A DNA stretch of 64,000 bases from Xestospongia muta (Eukaryota > Porifera > Demospongiae > Haplosclerida > Petrosiidae), in assembly GCA_963693285.1 (NCBI GenBank), contig OY848917.1, positions 17,469,245-17,533,244 of the forward strand. The letters are read 5' to 3'. The notes beneath the pieces are model-generated. The model had not been told where the DNA came from and ran no database searches. It worked only from the letters and a program-made list of their open reading frames with translations. This document shows positions 1 to 11,772 of the stretch, in pieces; the stretch's first letter is position 1; the number at the start of each line of letters is the position of its first letter. A program made the translations under genes and the position numbers.

Positions 1-31
1 ATATTCGGTTATCAGTGCTGACTGTATGTGA
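1..31 (+). CDS. 3' end of an upstream long-tail receptor gene (last 9 codons)
   Basis: The first bases read YSVISADCM followed by TGA, identical to the end of the tail exon shared by D2 (ends 9826), D8 and D9. The flank that follows is the same as after D2, so this is most likely the end of another long-tail Delta gene lying upstream. An Ig gene carrying the same tail, like Ig1, cannot be excluded. It shows that the array extends beyond the left edge. Confidence 0.75.
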   Translation, partial: YSVISADCM

Positions 32-907
32 GCTGCTTATCAAAAAAAATTTTTTTTCAAACATTATTGACTTTTTTGTTTTCACTCAATGTTTGCTTCA
101 TATCATAATAACATAGATTTTAATATTATTATCTACATTTGTTTTGAATAACTGAATATATACAACCAAGCAGTTACTATTATATATACTTTCAATACCG
201 TGAATTTTGTAAACAATGTCCAAATATAAGTCACAGCAGGGCCTATATTTAGAACAAGTAGCAGATCTGAAAGCTAGTAGTTTTTGCTCTTTGGCAACTA
301 GTTACTTGGTTTGAGCTATTAGTACATTACATTATTTGTAGTTATTTGTATGAAGGATGATTCACAATAGGAAAACCCTTGTTTTTTAGATCCACGTTTG
401 AGGTTTTGATTTTTTTCAAAGCGATTAATCGTTTATATAAAAGCGCATTTGCTAAAGGCAATTGTCTTGAAAATAAATGTTCATATAATTCCAAAATTAA
501 AATGGACTTAAAACCTACTTTCTATTTTTATGGTAACAACCTGAATATTTGCAAAATTGATTTTGAGATATTATGAGTCAATTGAAATTATTATGACAAA
601 ACATTTTTTGTAGTTTGTATGAAATTAAAAAAGGCTACTAGTTTTTTGGGAGATATTTTAGTCCTGAGTTACAACAATAACTTATAAATAAAGTCAACTA
701 CAGTGCTCCAGTATTTAAATACAAACAAAAACACTTGGAAATAACAAGCTACCTTCAAATTTTGATAATAGCTTAACAGTAATGTACAAACCTGAAATTG
801 CCACACCCACAGCTTATTATAATAAGTGGTACTATATTTATGTGTATACAAAATTATTAAAGCAAACTTATCTGTCTGAGGCTGAGCAAAGTTAGGACAT
901 TTCGGTA
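32..907 (+). repeat. Ig-gene 5' flank, copy 1
   Basis: Non-coding sequence repeated nearly unchanged before every Ig copy (also 3445-4294, 9827-10697, 27119-27980, 29898-30727 and 33835-34710). It begins with the A/T-rich 3' trailer of the preceding long tail and ends about 50 bases after a conserved GTCTGAGGCTGAGCAAAG string just upstream of the Ig start codon. Small ORFs in it recur only because the DNA is duplicated. The promoter of the Ig gene presumably lies here, but no specific element can be named. Confidence 0.8.
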
Positions 908-3444
908 ATGGCAATCCTGCAAGAAGTAAATCTGGTTCTGTTGTTAAGTGTACTATTAACCATTGTCATGGCCACTAAAGGTAAGAGATCCATGGATGTT
1001 AGTTAATATGGAACTGTATGTCATCAATCAGGTTGTCCTGGAAATTATGAATATGAACGACAACCACCAACAAACTTTACTCAATGTAATCCTGTAACTG
1101 TATCGATTGAACTTCGACTACAATGTTCAGTACTAGTACCTCGTGATAGTAACACTGTGACTGTGCAATGGTATTTGAGTAAGAACGACCGTGGCTATAC
1201 AAACTGCATTTTAAGTGGACAAGAAAAATTTGAGGTCGTAACTACTAGAGGTCATTCTCATCTTTTAGACATAGACCGTATCACAACAGATCTAACTATC
1301 AAACCTCACTTGACAAGGACTGGTTATTATTGGTGTGAAGTCATTGACCCTGTATATAATGGAGTATTTATATCTAGTAATAAAGCACCAGTGTTTGACA
1401 ATGGGATTACAAATGTTTGTAGTGAAATATTTTTTGAAAATCTGAAAAGCTGTGCAGCAGTAGAAATTAAAAATGTTCACACTCTAAATTTCAGTGCATG
1501 TTTACCATCACATCAAATAACATGTGATATATATTCTTTTACAACAACACAAAACACGAATGTAACAAATACTTATTTTACCCAGACTAGCAGCATGATC
1601 AGTTCAAATCACTTATCCATGCCTTTAACAGATAATATGACTTATCCTCTACCATCTAATAAGAATTCTCCTTTACCATCTGATAAGAAATCTCTTGAAC
1701 CATCTCATAAGAATTCTCCCCTGCCATCTGATATGAGTTATCCTCTGATCAATAAATTAATATTGCCTATAGCATTTACTTTGGTATTGATAGTATTAGT
1801 GTGTATCATATTATGTATTATTGGATTGATTCTCAAGACTAACAAAAGGAAAACATACAAAAATAACAGAAGTAAGTAATTATAATAATAATACCTTTGA
1901 GAGATGTTTACAGACATGACTCAAACAGACACAGAACTACCACAGACAGAAACGGATGATTGGTATGAGAAAGAACCATTAATTGACCCAAGAAACTCAT
2001 ATAATTCACCTCTTCCTATATAGCAATCCACAGTGTGATGTCACTATTGTAACAAACACTAAGGAGTGGTTTGAAAAAACAACAGCTGAACCACTCTACA
2101 GTAGTAAGTGACTATAATAGAGTTCTGTTGGTTCACATTATGTTAATTGAAATAGATGTTCTTATTCAAAGAGATATAAAACAACCACAAACTCCATTAT
2201 CTTCGTAAGAAACATGAATAAATGATTAGAACACTTTACTTCCAGCACAGTAATCAGTATGAAGATGTTAATTCTTCAACCATCAACAAGAAGACAATAG
2301 AGGAGCCACATTATGATAGTAAGTATAGTTTTGGAGTTAAATTAACTGTCGTGTTCTATGTACAGGTACAGTTCAAAGAGAGATAAAACAATCACAGATA
2401 ATCACAGTTCAATGGTGAAAAATATAACATATAGATGTTTTTACACTGTCGCCTTACTCTAGTAATCCTGCATATAAAAGGCCTGTTTTCCCAAAAATTA
2501 AAGATGTGTCGGTCAATAAAACAGCTGAACCACTGCACAATGGTAAGTAGTGTTTTGTAGGCTAGATAGGAACATTTCACTGCTGAAGGAAGTGTAACAT
2601 TGATAGATATACACACATATATAGTGATTCTTGGTCACAAGCTATCCTATGTACATAATAAACTATTAAATATTATGTCCATGCTGTGTATTATAAACAG
2701 AGGAAGAGAAGATTCACAAACACAGACTGCTTAGTTGAATGGTAAAGCAATTGACATTGAGACGACCAGCTTATTTATATTCACTAAACCAGAATATGAT
2801 GATATTTTTCCAAAACAGAAGAATAAGTCAAATGTAATACCAAACGAACCACTTTATGATTGTAATTAGTAGTGTGCTATACATTGTTAGGTTACCTTCA
2901 TGTCACATTTACAGATACTGTGCACAGAGAGTTAAAACAGTTATTGACTTCACCAGATAAATGGTAAGAAAGAAGGATAGCCCCTAAGTGATTTACGTTA
3001 TATATCTCCATGTTTAGTAATGATGAATGTATATATGATGTAGTCCTACCTATTGATGAAGACATATCCACATCGACCATTACTACATCAGCTGATGAAG
3101 AGACTCATCAATATAATAAGTTGTTTATATTCTCTGAGGAAAGACAGAGTGAAGATACAACAGGTACATATTCATTTATCCCATTGCATACTGGGCAACA
3201 ATGGATCAAGGATGATAGTAGTATACCAGATAACAAGGTTCATGCTCCGACATTAGTTACTCCAGTCACTACTACTTCCTATGAAACTATTCAACCACTG
3301 AGTACGGGTCATGTTGTTAGCACATCATCAATTGATGAAGCCATTCAGCATGAGTATGATATTATTCTAGTTGAGTCTTCAAAGAAAAATATTGATGAAA
3401 AAATTATTGGTGCATATTCGGTTATCAGTGCTGACTATATGTGA
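908..3444 (+). CDS. Ig1: Ig-like single-pass receptor with a Delta-type tyrosine tail
   Basis: Exon model: 908-980, 1032-1871, 1914-1962, 2024-2103, 2156-2204, 2251-2318, 2366-2414, 2463-2542, 2915-2963, 3018-3444; phases agree and give 587 codons plus stop. Residues 1-24 are a hydrophobic signal peptide. One Ig-like domain follows, with Cys in LRLQCS, Trp in TVQWY and the closing TGYYWCEV. Then come a Cys-rich stretch, a stalk with repeated PLPSxK units, a membrane span (LILPIAF...CIIGLIL) and a basic stop-transfer. The tail contains AEPLYS and EEPHYD, then, from exon 10, YDVV, YNKL, TSYETI, YDII and YSVI. Exon 10 matches the long-tail Delta exon almost exactly, so the gene is a chimera. A cell-surface receptor or adhesion role is inferred; no ligand can be named. 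Splice sites were assigned by eye. Confidence 0.72.
2543..2914 (+). other. Decayed extra tail module inside the Ig1 gene
   Basis: Between exons ending at 2542 and starting at 2915 lie recognisable parts of one more tail module: a possible linker exon ending at 2741 and a Tyr exon 2770-2861 that ends in NEPLYD with a GTAATT donor. The linker has no AG acceptor giving the right phase and reads into stops. Skipping both keeps the frame, so the gene model omits them. The matching part of Ig5 (36337-36708) has an extra T that breaks the same Tyr exon. They could be alternatively used exons. Confidence 0.45.
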
Positions 3445-4511
3445 GCTGCTTATCAAAAAAATTTTTCAAAAATTATCGATTTTTGTTTTCACTCAACGTT
3501 TGCTTCATATATATCACAATAACATAGAATTTAATATCGTTATCTACATTTGTTTTGAATAACTGAATATATACAACCAAGTAGTTACTATTATATATAC
3601 TTTCAATACTGTGAATTTTGCAAACAATGTCCAAATATAAGTCACAGCAGGGCCTATAATTAGAACAAGTAGTGGATCTGAAAACTAGCAGTTTTTGCTT
3701 TTTGACAAGTAGTTACTTGGTTTGAGCTATTATTGCATGCTACATTATTTGTAGTTGAGTAGATGTATGAGGAATGATTCACAATAGGAAAACCCTTGTT
3801 TTTTAGATCCACATTCGAGGTTTTGGTTTTTTCAAAGTGATTAGTTGTTTATATGAGAGGACATTTTGTAAAGGCAATTGTCTCAAAAATAAATGTTCAT
3901 ATGATTTCAAAATTAAAATGGACTTAAAACATACTTTTTATTCTTATGGTAACAACCTGAACATGTGCAAAATTGATGTTGAGATATTATGAGTTAATTG
4001 AAATTATTATGAAAAAACATTTTGTGTAGTTTGTATGAAATTAAACAAGGCTACTAGTTTTTGGTAGATATTTTAGACCTGAGTTACAACAATAACTTAT
4101 AAATAAAGTTAACTACAGTGCTCCAGTATTTAAATAACAAGCTACCTTCAAATTTTGATAATAGTTTAAGAGTAATGTACAAGCCTGAAAATAGCCACAC
4201 CCAAAGCTTATTATAACTAGTGGTATATGTGTACACAAAATTAATAAAGCAAACTTATCTGTCTGAGGCTGAGCAAAGTTAGGACATTTCGGTAATGGCA
4301 ATCCTGCAAGAAGACATTTGTTACTTAACATATTTGAATTTGAAATTACTCTAATGACTAAGTAACTACACAACATGTTATTCAAAGCTCTGATTACATA
4401 TGCTAATACTTTGTATTAATTTCCTCATATGGTAATAATAGCAAAGTCATGTTTTCAATATCTATTCTTGATTAAAAGCATTTTCAATGTCATTCTAACA
4501 GTGATAAAGAC
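3445..4511 (+). repeat. Ig-type flank, Ig exon-1 remnant, then Delta-type flank
   Basis: The first 850 bases match the Ig 5' flank, including the start ATG at 4295 and six or seven signal-peptide codons. At about 4310-4313 the sequence switches to the Delta-gene upstream flank (ACATTTGTTACTTAACATATTTG). Everything from Ig codon 7 to the start of the Delta flank is missing. This is a deletion junction of the kind left by unequal exchange, and D1 sits close behind it. Confidence 0.75.
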
Positions 4512-6293
4512 ATGCAAGGACTGATAACATTGTTATTCTTGTGCTTCTCTCCATTGTTGGTGAGTTAATTACTATCACTTCAATAATTTTGCATTTACTT
4601 ACTAATAAAGGTGACTGGAAAATGGACTCTAGATGTCTCACTAATACAGTATACTAATACTTACCATGTCTATCATCAAAGTCTAAATTCATACTGCTGT
4701 TGTCACAATACTAGTAACTGTCATTCATTAATAAAAGAGACACAATGTTCTAATAATTGTGGTGGTGAATTAGTGATGTGTCTACATCAAAAGTATGCCT
4801 GTACAGGAGGTACATCCTATTTATCACTGTCAAGTGACAATGTTACTTTTAGTAATTTGTCATTACAATTTACCAGCAAGACATTCCAACCTAAGTAATG
4901 ATTATATAACAACTAGAAGTCAATATGTGTTATTTGTACAGACCAAAGGCATATTCAAGATTCATGTATCTGATCATTTATGGCAGGAACAAATAGATGT
5001 CATTAATATAAATTTAATGAGCTATACACATGTTAAACAAATGTACAGTAATAATACTCAGATCCTGTTAAATTATTATCTCCACTGTACTACACACTAT
5101 TATGGTGAACAGTGTAAGGTGTATTGTAAACCTAATAATACTATAGGACATTACAAATGTGATAGTAATGGAACTGAGATATGTCTTGAAGGATACTCTG
5201 AAGACACCAACTGCACTAAAGGTAAAGATTAATAGATTAGCACTATCTTATATATTGTAGCTTTATGCTCAAATGGTTGTAATACTATTGGTGGTCATTG
5301 TGTATCTCCTAATGTATGTGAGTGTTATTCTGGATGGACTGGTCATAATTGTAGTACACCAGTTTGCACTAATGGCTGTCTTCATGGATATTGTTATCAA
5401 CCTGACTATTGCCAATGTAAAAATGGTTGGAGAGGAGACAACTGCTCACAACCATTATGTTCACATGTTTGTGTACATGGTCAATGCAGTAGTCCTGATA
5501 ATTGTACTTGTTTTGGAGGTGGTTTGGTGATAACTGTTCCCAACCAGTTTGTATGAAACACTGTAATCTTACAAATGGATATTGTATACAACCTGGAGAA
5601 TGTTTATGTAAATATAGTTGGGATGGTGTATATTGTAATGTCTCAAAGGATAACAATGAAACAGAAAGTGTTCTGTACTCATCAGCAACGAAAAAAGAAA
5701 CATCAGTTCCCACTCCTACTCTTTTAAGTAAAGTCTCTGTGTAATATTAAAAAAAATTTAGTAACATTATAGAATATTGAGGCATGTAAATATGTTGATA
5801 ATATTATTTACTTGAGAGATATAACAATTAAGTCGAGTAGTAAATGGCAAGTATTGATATATATATACCTGCTACATTACTGGTCTTTGCTCTCATATTC
5901 ATAGCAGTACTACTTGCATTCAAATGTAAATCTAAATATCAAAAGAAGGTAAGTAGATATTAAAATTGATGAATTAAGAAATATAGAATTGACTAATAAC
6001 TTTGTCCTTGTTATAGACAATCCCCACAAATATGAATGTTTGCTATAGTACAGTCATGAGAGAAGCCAACCCAAACAGGTAAACATCTAATATTTCTATT
6101 TAACTGCAGATATTTATTCACAATAAAGTTATGCCTACCATATATTAGTTTTATAGGTTCTCATAACAGCTTCATTCAAACTTCTGACACTTTTAATACT
6201 AGAGAGGCTATTGTTTATGAAACTGTAACACCAGTAAATCAGAAAGTAACACCACCCCTACCACTGAGGAAGCCCAGTACAACAACCTATTGA
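4512..6293 (+). pseudogene. D1: short-tail Delta-like gene with several frameshifts
   Basis: Same exon plan as D4: 4512-4559 (signal peptide MQGLITLLFLCFSPLL), 4611-5221 (MNNL and DSL), 5261-5727 (four EGF repeats), 5819-5948 (membrane span), then two short tail exons ending in TTTY-stop at 6293. Three lesions are visible by comparison with siblings. The GT that begins the optional 51-bp segment is missing at 4892/4893, leaving 49 bases that shift the frame. One T is missing near 5520 in the third EGF repeat. Two extra bases lie near 5855 in the membrane exon. The DSL core (HYYGEQC, GHYKC) is preserved. Either a recent pseudogene or partly assembly error; the three independent lesions favour a pseudogene. 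Confidence 0.75.
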
Positions 6294-7097
6294 CATTATT
6301 TGAGAAAGAGCATATTGAAAGTTCAACAATTGTTTACTCTGTTATTCACTCTTAATAGTTACACTTATATATGACTCAGAATTAACTTCTATATATTAAT
6401 GTTTGTTTCCTCTAATCAACACTTGGTCAATAACATTATTAAAGTATTTTTATATTATGCTCAATTTGCAAACTTATATTTACTGTAAAATGTGGATGGA
6501 ATATGTAAGTCACACAAACAATGGTAGAAAGATCATACTATCCCTATAGCACTATGAGTGCAGTAGACCTCTATTGAAAGGTAATGAATGACCTTGAGAA
6601 ATTGATGTTATTTCATTAATTGAAAATCAACAATATTCAGTCTATCTCTCTCCCATGACAACAACTTGTATAGTACCAGTGACATTGAAGAAACAATGCA
6701 TGTACAGGCAAATTTAGTGTAAGCTTAATATACTACAAAAACAATTATTGTTTATTTGAAAATTTATGAATACCACTCCTATGTAATGATGGCATTACCT
6801 TAATATAAAAGGGTATTAACTAACTTTTTAAATGTAGTTAATTGAAAATATTGTTTTAGGTACATACATATAAATAAACATATAATATTTCATATAGCAA
6901 ATCAAAATTATATTGTGTTTATGGTACACTATATTATTTATTTAAAGCAATAAAATATCTCGATAACATTATACTTCACAATAACTTCATTCTGTTTGAA
7001 GATATACAACCACTCTAGTTATCATTGATATGTATGTCATCTAAAGAGATCAGAGTTTATGTTAAAAAGATTAAATAAGATGATTCAAAGCAGATTG

Positions 7098-7133
<36 letters not shown>

Positions 7134-7476
7134 ATTTATACTTCTTTAATGAACAGTACTTTAAAAAACAATTTCAAGTCCCTTATTTAGTGAGTCATTG
7201 TACTAATATATTTTATACTCGAATGTTTATTATTATTTATGAATGTAAAGTTTGTCATCTCACAGTTAAAGACAGTAAGACATTTGTAACTTAACATATT
7301 TGAATTTGAAATTACTCTAATGACTAAGTAACTACACCACATGTTATTCAAAGCTCTGATTACATATGTTAATACTTTGTATTAGTTTCCTCATATAGTA
7401 AAAATTGCAAAGTCATGTTTTCAATATCTATTCTTGATTAAAGCATCTTCAATGTCATTCTAACAGTGATAAAGAC
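6294..7476 (+). repeat. Delta-gene intergenic flank, copy 1, with (TA)n
   Basis: Non-coding block that recurs at 12847-14059, 15952-16732, 20570-21799 and 23669-24817. It contains the former short-tail 3' end (reading TIVYSVIHS out of frame, ending near 6355), an AATAAA-rich segment around 6860-6960, a (TA)n tract at about 7103-7131 and the conserved AACAGTGATAAAGACATGCAAG at the next Delta start. No independent gene is seen. Confidence 0.8.
7103..7131. repeat. (TA)n microsatellite
   Basis: Pure TA run at the same place in the Delta flank as those at about 13657-13687, 21372-21436 and 24428-24454. Its length differs strongly between copies. Confidence 0.9.
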
Positions 7477-9826
7477 ATGCAAGGACTGATACCATTGTTG
7501 TTCTTGTGCTTCTCTCCATTGTTGGTGAGTTAATTACTATCACTTCAATAATTTTGTATTTTTACTTACTAATAAAGGTGACTGGAAAATGGACTCTAGA
7601 TGTCTCACTAATACAGTATACTAATACTTACCATGTCTATCAACAAAATGTAAATTCATACTGCTGTTGTCCTGATACTAGTATCTGTCATTTATTAATA
7701 AATGAGACACAATGTTCTAATGATTGTGGTGCTGTCTTAATGATGTGTCTATATCAGAAATGTACCTGTACAGGAGACACATCCTATTTATCACTGTCAA
7801 GTGACAATGTTACTTTTAGTAATTTGTCACTACAATTTACCAGCAAGACATTCCAACCTGTAAGTAATGATTATATAACAACTAGAAGTCAATATGTGTT
7901 ATTTGTACAGACCAAAGGCATATTCAAGATTCATGTATCTGATCATTTAAGGCAGGAACAAATAGATGTCTTTAATATAAATTTAATAAGCCATACACCT
8001 GTTAAACAAATGTATGGTAGTAATACTCAAATCCTGTTAAATTATTATCTCCACTGTACTACACACTATTATGGTGAACAGTGTAAGGTGTATTGCAAAC
8101 CTAATAATACTATAGGCCACTACAGATGTGATAGTAATGGAGCTAAGATATGTCTTGAAGGATACTCTGAAGACACCAACTGTACTAAAGGTAAATTTTT
8201 TATTAATATATTAATAAATCACAACTATCTTTTATATTGTAGCTTTATGCTCAAATGGTTGTAATACTATTGGTGGTCATTGTATATCTCCTAATGTATG
8301 TGAGTGTTATTCTGGATGGACTGGTCATAATTGTAGTACACCAGTTTGCTCTAACGGCTGTCTTCATGGATATTGTTATCAACCTGACTATTGTTTATGT
8401 AAAGATGGTTGGAGAGGAGACAACTGTTCACAACCATTATGTTCACATGTTTGTGTACATGGTCAATGCAGTAGTCCTGATAATTGTACTTGTTTTAGAG
8501 GTTGGTTTGGTGATAACTGTTCCCAACCAGTTTGTATGGAACAATGTGATATTACAAATGGATATTGTATACAACCTGGAGAGTGTTTATGTAAATATAG
8601 TTGGGATGGTGTATATTGTAATGTCTCAAAGGATAACAATGAAACAAAAAGTGTTCTGTGCTCATCAGCAACGAAAAAAGAAACTGAAACAGAAATTATT
8701 CACTATCAATTAACAGTGAATTCAAACTTTATAACACTTACACCTACTTTATTGTTTTCAAGTAAGCTATAATGTCTCAAAGATGTAATAGTTAGTTTGA
8801 AAATGTGATTATTGTATACTGATAGCAAACTAATGATATAATGTGATTTGTTAAGAGGATAAATGTTAGTAATGTAGCACTACCTAGTAGGAAGAAATGA
8901 AAGATGTTTTATTTATAACTAACCTATGCCAGCTAATGAAAATTTTAACTTATTCTTCTTGACATGTTATTTAGATAACAAAAATGAGTCAGAAATTTTC
9001 AAGTGGCAAGTTTCTACATATGTACTGGCTACATTACTAGTATTTTGTCTAACAATGATTATAACACTTCTTGTATTGTTTACACTGTCACTTAAAAAGA
9101 AACTATTGAAGTGTCAAAAAGACAACAGTGAGTTTACACTAATTTGTATTTACTAATGTTTCATTGAATGTAATTATAGGGAATAACCAAATTGTACTAC
9201 ATAATCCACATGGATCAAAATCAACAAAAGATTTAAAATTGATTGTATATGACAGTGTATCACTTAATGATGGACAGGTAGTAGAAAACAGTCATTTTCC
9301 TCCAATAACTGTGAAAGCTGATTCACAAAAGCTTTGTTCATCAACATACAATGTTCTAACTCATTGTAGCTTAAACCAACATTCTAACACTATAACTCCT
9401 TCAAATACTTGTACATATGATGTAGCCCTACCTATTGATGAAGACATATCCTCATCGACCATTACCACACCAGCTGATGAAGACACTCATCAATATAATA
9501 AGTTGTTTATATTCTCTGAGGAAAGAGAGAGTGATGATACAACAGGTGCATATTCACGTATCACATTGCATACTGGGCAACAATGGATCAAGGATGATAG
9601 TAGTATATCAGATAACCAGGTTCATGCTCCAGCATTAGTTACTCCAGTCACTACTACTTCCTATGAAACTATTCAACCACTGAGTACTGGTCATGTTGTT
9701 AGCACATCATCAATTGATGAAGCCATTCAGCATGAGTATGATGTTATTCTAGTTGAGTCTTCAAAGAAGAGTATTGATGAAAAAAGTATTGGTGCATATT
9801 CGGTTATCAGTGCTGACTGTATGTGA
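7477..9826 (+). CDS. D2: long-tail Delta-like (DSL) ligand
   Basis: Exons 7477-7524, 7578-8190, 8243-8761, 8975-9127 and 9180-9826; phases agree and give 659 residues. A 51-bp GTAAGT...TACAG segment at 7860-7910 may be spliced out in frame (642 residues). Residues 1-16 are the signal peptide; an MNNL-like region follows. The DSL domain is near 176-218, with six Cys spaced 8, 3, 10, 7 and 9 and the HYYGEQC and GHYRC motifs. Four EGF repeats, a linker, a membrane span (about 407-429) and KKK follow. The tail has IVYDSV and STYNVL, which fit the ITIM pattern, plus YDVA, YNKL, TSYETI, YDVI and YSVI. Delta proteins bind Notch on neighbouring cells; that role is inferred from domains. The gene looks intact. 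Confidence 0.85.
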
Positions 9827-10697
9827 GCTGCTCATCAAAAAAAAATTCAAACATTATTGATTTTTTCTTTTCACTCAATATTTGTTTCATATCACAATAA
9901 TGTAGATTTTGATATCACTATCTACATTTGTTTTGAATAACTTAATATATACAACCAAGTAGTTACTATCATATATACTTTCAATACTGTGAATTTTGCA
10001 AACAATGTCCAAATATAAGTCACAGCAAGTTTATTACATGTAACTTGTATAACAATATATTGGTTAAATCAACAAATCAATTTTTACAGTGTAGTTACTT
10101 GGTTTGAGCTATTAGCACATTACATTATTTGTAATTATTTGTATGAGGGCTGATTCACAATAGGAAAACCCTTGTTTTTAAGATCCACATTTGAGGTTTT
10201 GATTTTTTCAAAGTGATTAATCGTTTATATAAATGCGCATTTGCTAAAGGCAATTGTCTTGAAAATAAATGTCCATATAATTCCAAAATTAAAGTGGACT
10301 TAAAACCTACTTTGAATTTTTATGGTAACAACCTGAATATGTGCAAAATTGATGTTGATATATTATGAGTCAATTGAAATTATTATGACAATACATTTTG
10401 TGTAGTTTGTATGAAATTAAAAAAGGCTACTAGTTTTTGGGAGATATTTTAGTCCTGAGTGCAACAATAACTTGTAAATAAAGTCAACTACAGAGCTCCA
10501 GTATTTAAATACAAACAAAAACACTTGGAAATAACAAGCTACCTTCAAATTTTGATAATAGTTTAAGAGTAATGTACAAACCTGGAATTGCCACACCCAC
10601 AGCTTATTATAATGAGTGGTACTATATTTATGTGTACACAAAATTAATAAAGCAAACTTATCTGTCTGAGGCTGAGCAAAGTTAGGATATTTCGGTA
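9827..10697 (+). repeat. Ig-gene 5' flank, copy 3
   Basis: Matches 32-907 apart from a local replacement at about 10027-10095, where the usual AGGGCCTATA... text is exchanged for a different A/T-rich sequence. No gene is seen in it. Confidence 0.75.
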
Positions 10698-11585
10698 ATG
10701 GCAGTCTTGCAAGAAGTAAATCTGGTTCTGTTGTTAAGTGTACTATTAAACATTGTCATGGCCACTAAAGGTAAGGCATCCATGGATGTTAATATGGAAC
10801 TGTGTGTCATCATTCAGGTTGTCCCGGAAATTATGAATATGAACGACAACCACCAACAAACTTTACTCAATGTAATCCTGTAACTGTATGGATTGAACTT
10901 CGACTACAATGTTCAGTACTAGTACCTCATGATAGTAACACAGTGACTGTGCAATGGTATTTGAGTAAGAACAACAGTGGCTGTTAAAACTGCATTTTAA
11001 GTGGACACGAAAAATTTGAGGTCGTAATTACTAGAGGTCATTCTCATCTTTTAGACATAGACCGTATCACAACAGATCTAACTATCAAACCTCACTTGAC
11101 AAGGACTGGTTATTATTGGTGTGAAGTCATTGACCCTGTATATAATGGAGTATTTATATCTAGTAATAAAGCACCTGTGTTTGACAATGGGATTACAAAT
11201 GTTTGTAGTGAAATATTTTTTGAATATTTGAAAAGCTGTGCAGCAGTAGAAATTAAAAATATTCACACTCTAAATTTCAGTGCATGTTTCCCATCACATC
11301 AAATAACATGTGATATATATTATTTTACAACAACACAAAACATGAATGTAACAAATACTTATTTTACCCAGACTAGCAGCATGATCAGTTCAGATCACTT
11401 ATCCATGCCTTTAACAGATAATATGACTTATCCTCTACCATCTAATAAAATTCTCCTTTACCATCTGATAAGAAATCTCTTGAACCATCTCATAAGAATT
11501 CTCCCCTGCCATCTGATATGAGTTATCCTCTGATCAATAAATTAATATTGCCTATAGCATTTACTTTGGTATTGATAGTATTAGT
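10698..11585 (+). pseudogene. Ig2: truncated Ig-receptor copy
   Basis: Exon 1 (10698-10770) and the start of exon 2 (10816 on) match Ig1 and Ig5. An in-frame TAA at 10984-10986 (SGC-stop-N) ends the Ig domain early. A one-base loss near 11450 shifts the stalk frame. The gene stops inside the membrane span: after GATAGTATTAGT at about 11585 the sequence jumps to the Delta 5' flank, so all tail exons are gone. Ig4 carries the same TAA and the same 3' junction. Confidence 0.85.
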
Positions 11586-11772
11586 ATTTGAATTTGAAAT
11601 TACTTTAATATATAATGACTAAGTAACTACACCACATGTTATTCAAAGCTCTGATTACACATGCTAATACTTTGTATTAATTTCCTCATATGGTAAAAAT
11701 TGCAAAGTCATGTTTTCAATATCTATTCTTGATTAAAAACATTTTCAATGTCATTCTAACAGTGATAAAGAC

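Noticed and set aside
669..914. 81-codon minus-strand ORFs (MPLPKCPNFAQPQ...) in Ig flanks
   Set aside because: Repeated only because the flank is duplicated. They overlap the Ig start region and are interrupted or changed in several copies.
1292..1480. 62-codon minus-strand ORFs (MNIFNFYCC...) repeated in each Ig copy
   Set aside because: Antisense shadows of the conserved Ig exon; no independent signals.
2700..2861. Including the extra linker and Tyr exon in the Ig1 model
   Set aside because: No acceptor gives the required phase for the linker and stops occur, whereas joining 2542 to 2915 keeps the frame in both Ig1 and Ig5.
3010..3444. Classical ITAM in the shared tail
   Set aside because: The two closest YxxI motifs (YDII and YSVI) are separated by about 16 residues, longer than the usual ITAM spacing; only single Tyr motifs are claimed.
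8255..8713. Hydrophobic ORFs starting MVVILLVVIVYL, repeated in each Delta unit
   Set aside because: They are an alternative frame of the EGF exon, whose Cys-rich frame is conserved and joins the neighbouring exons in phase.
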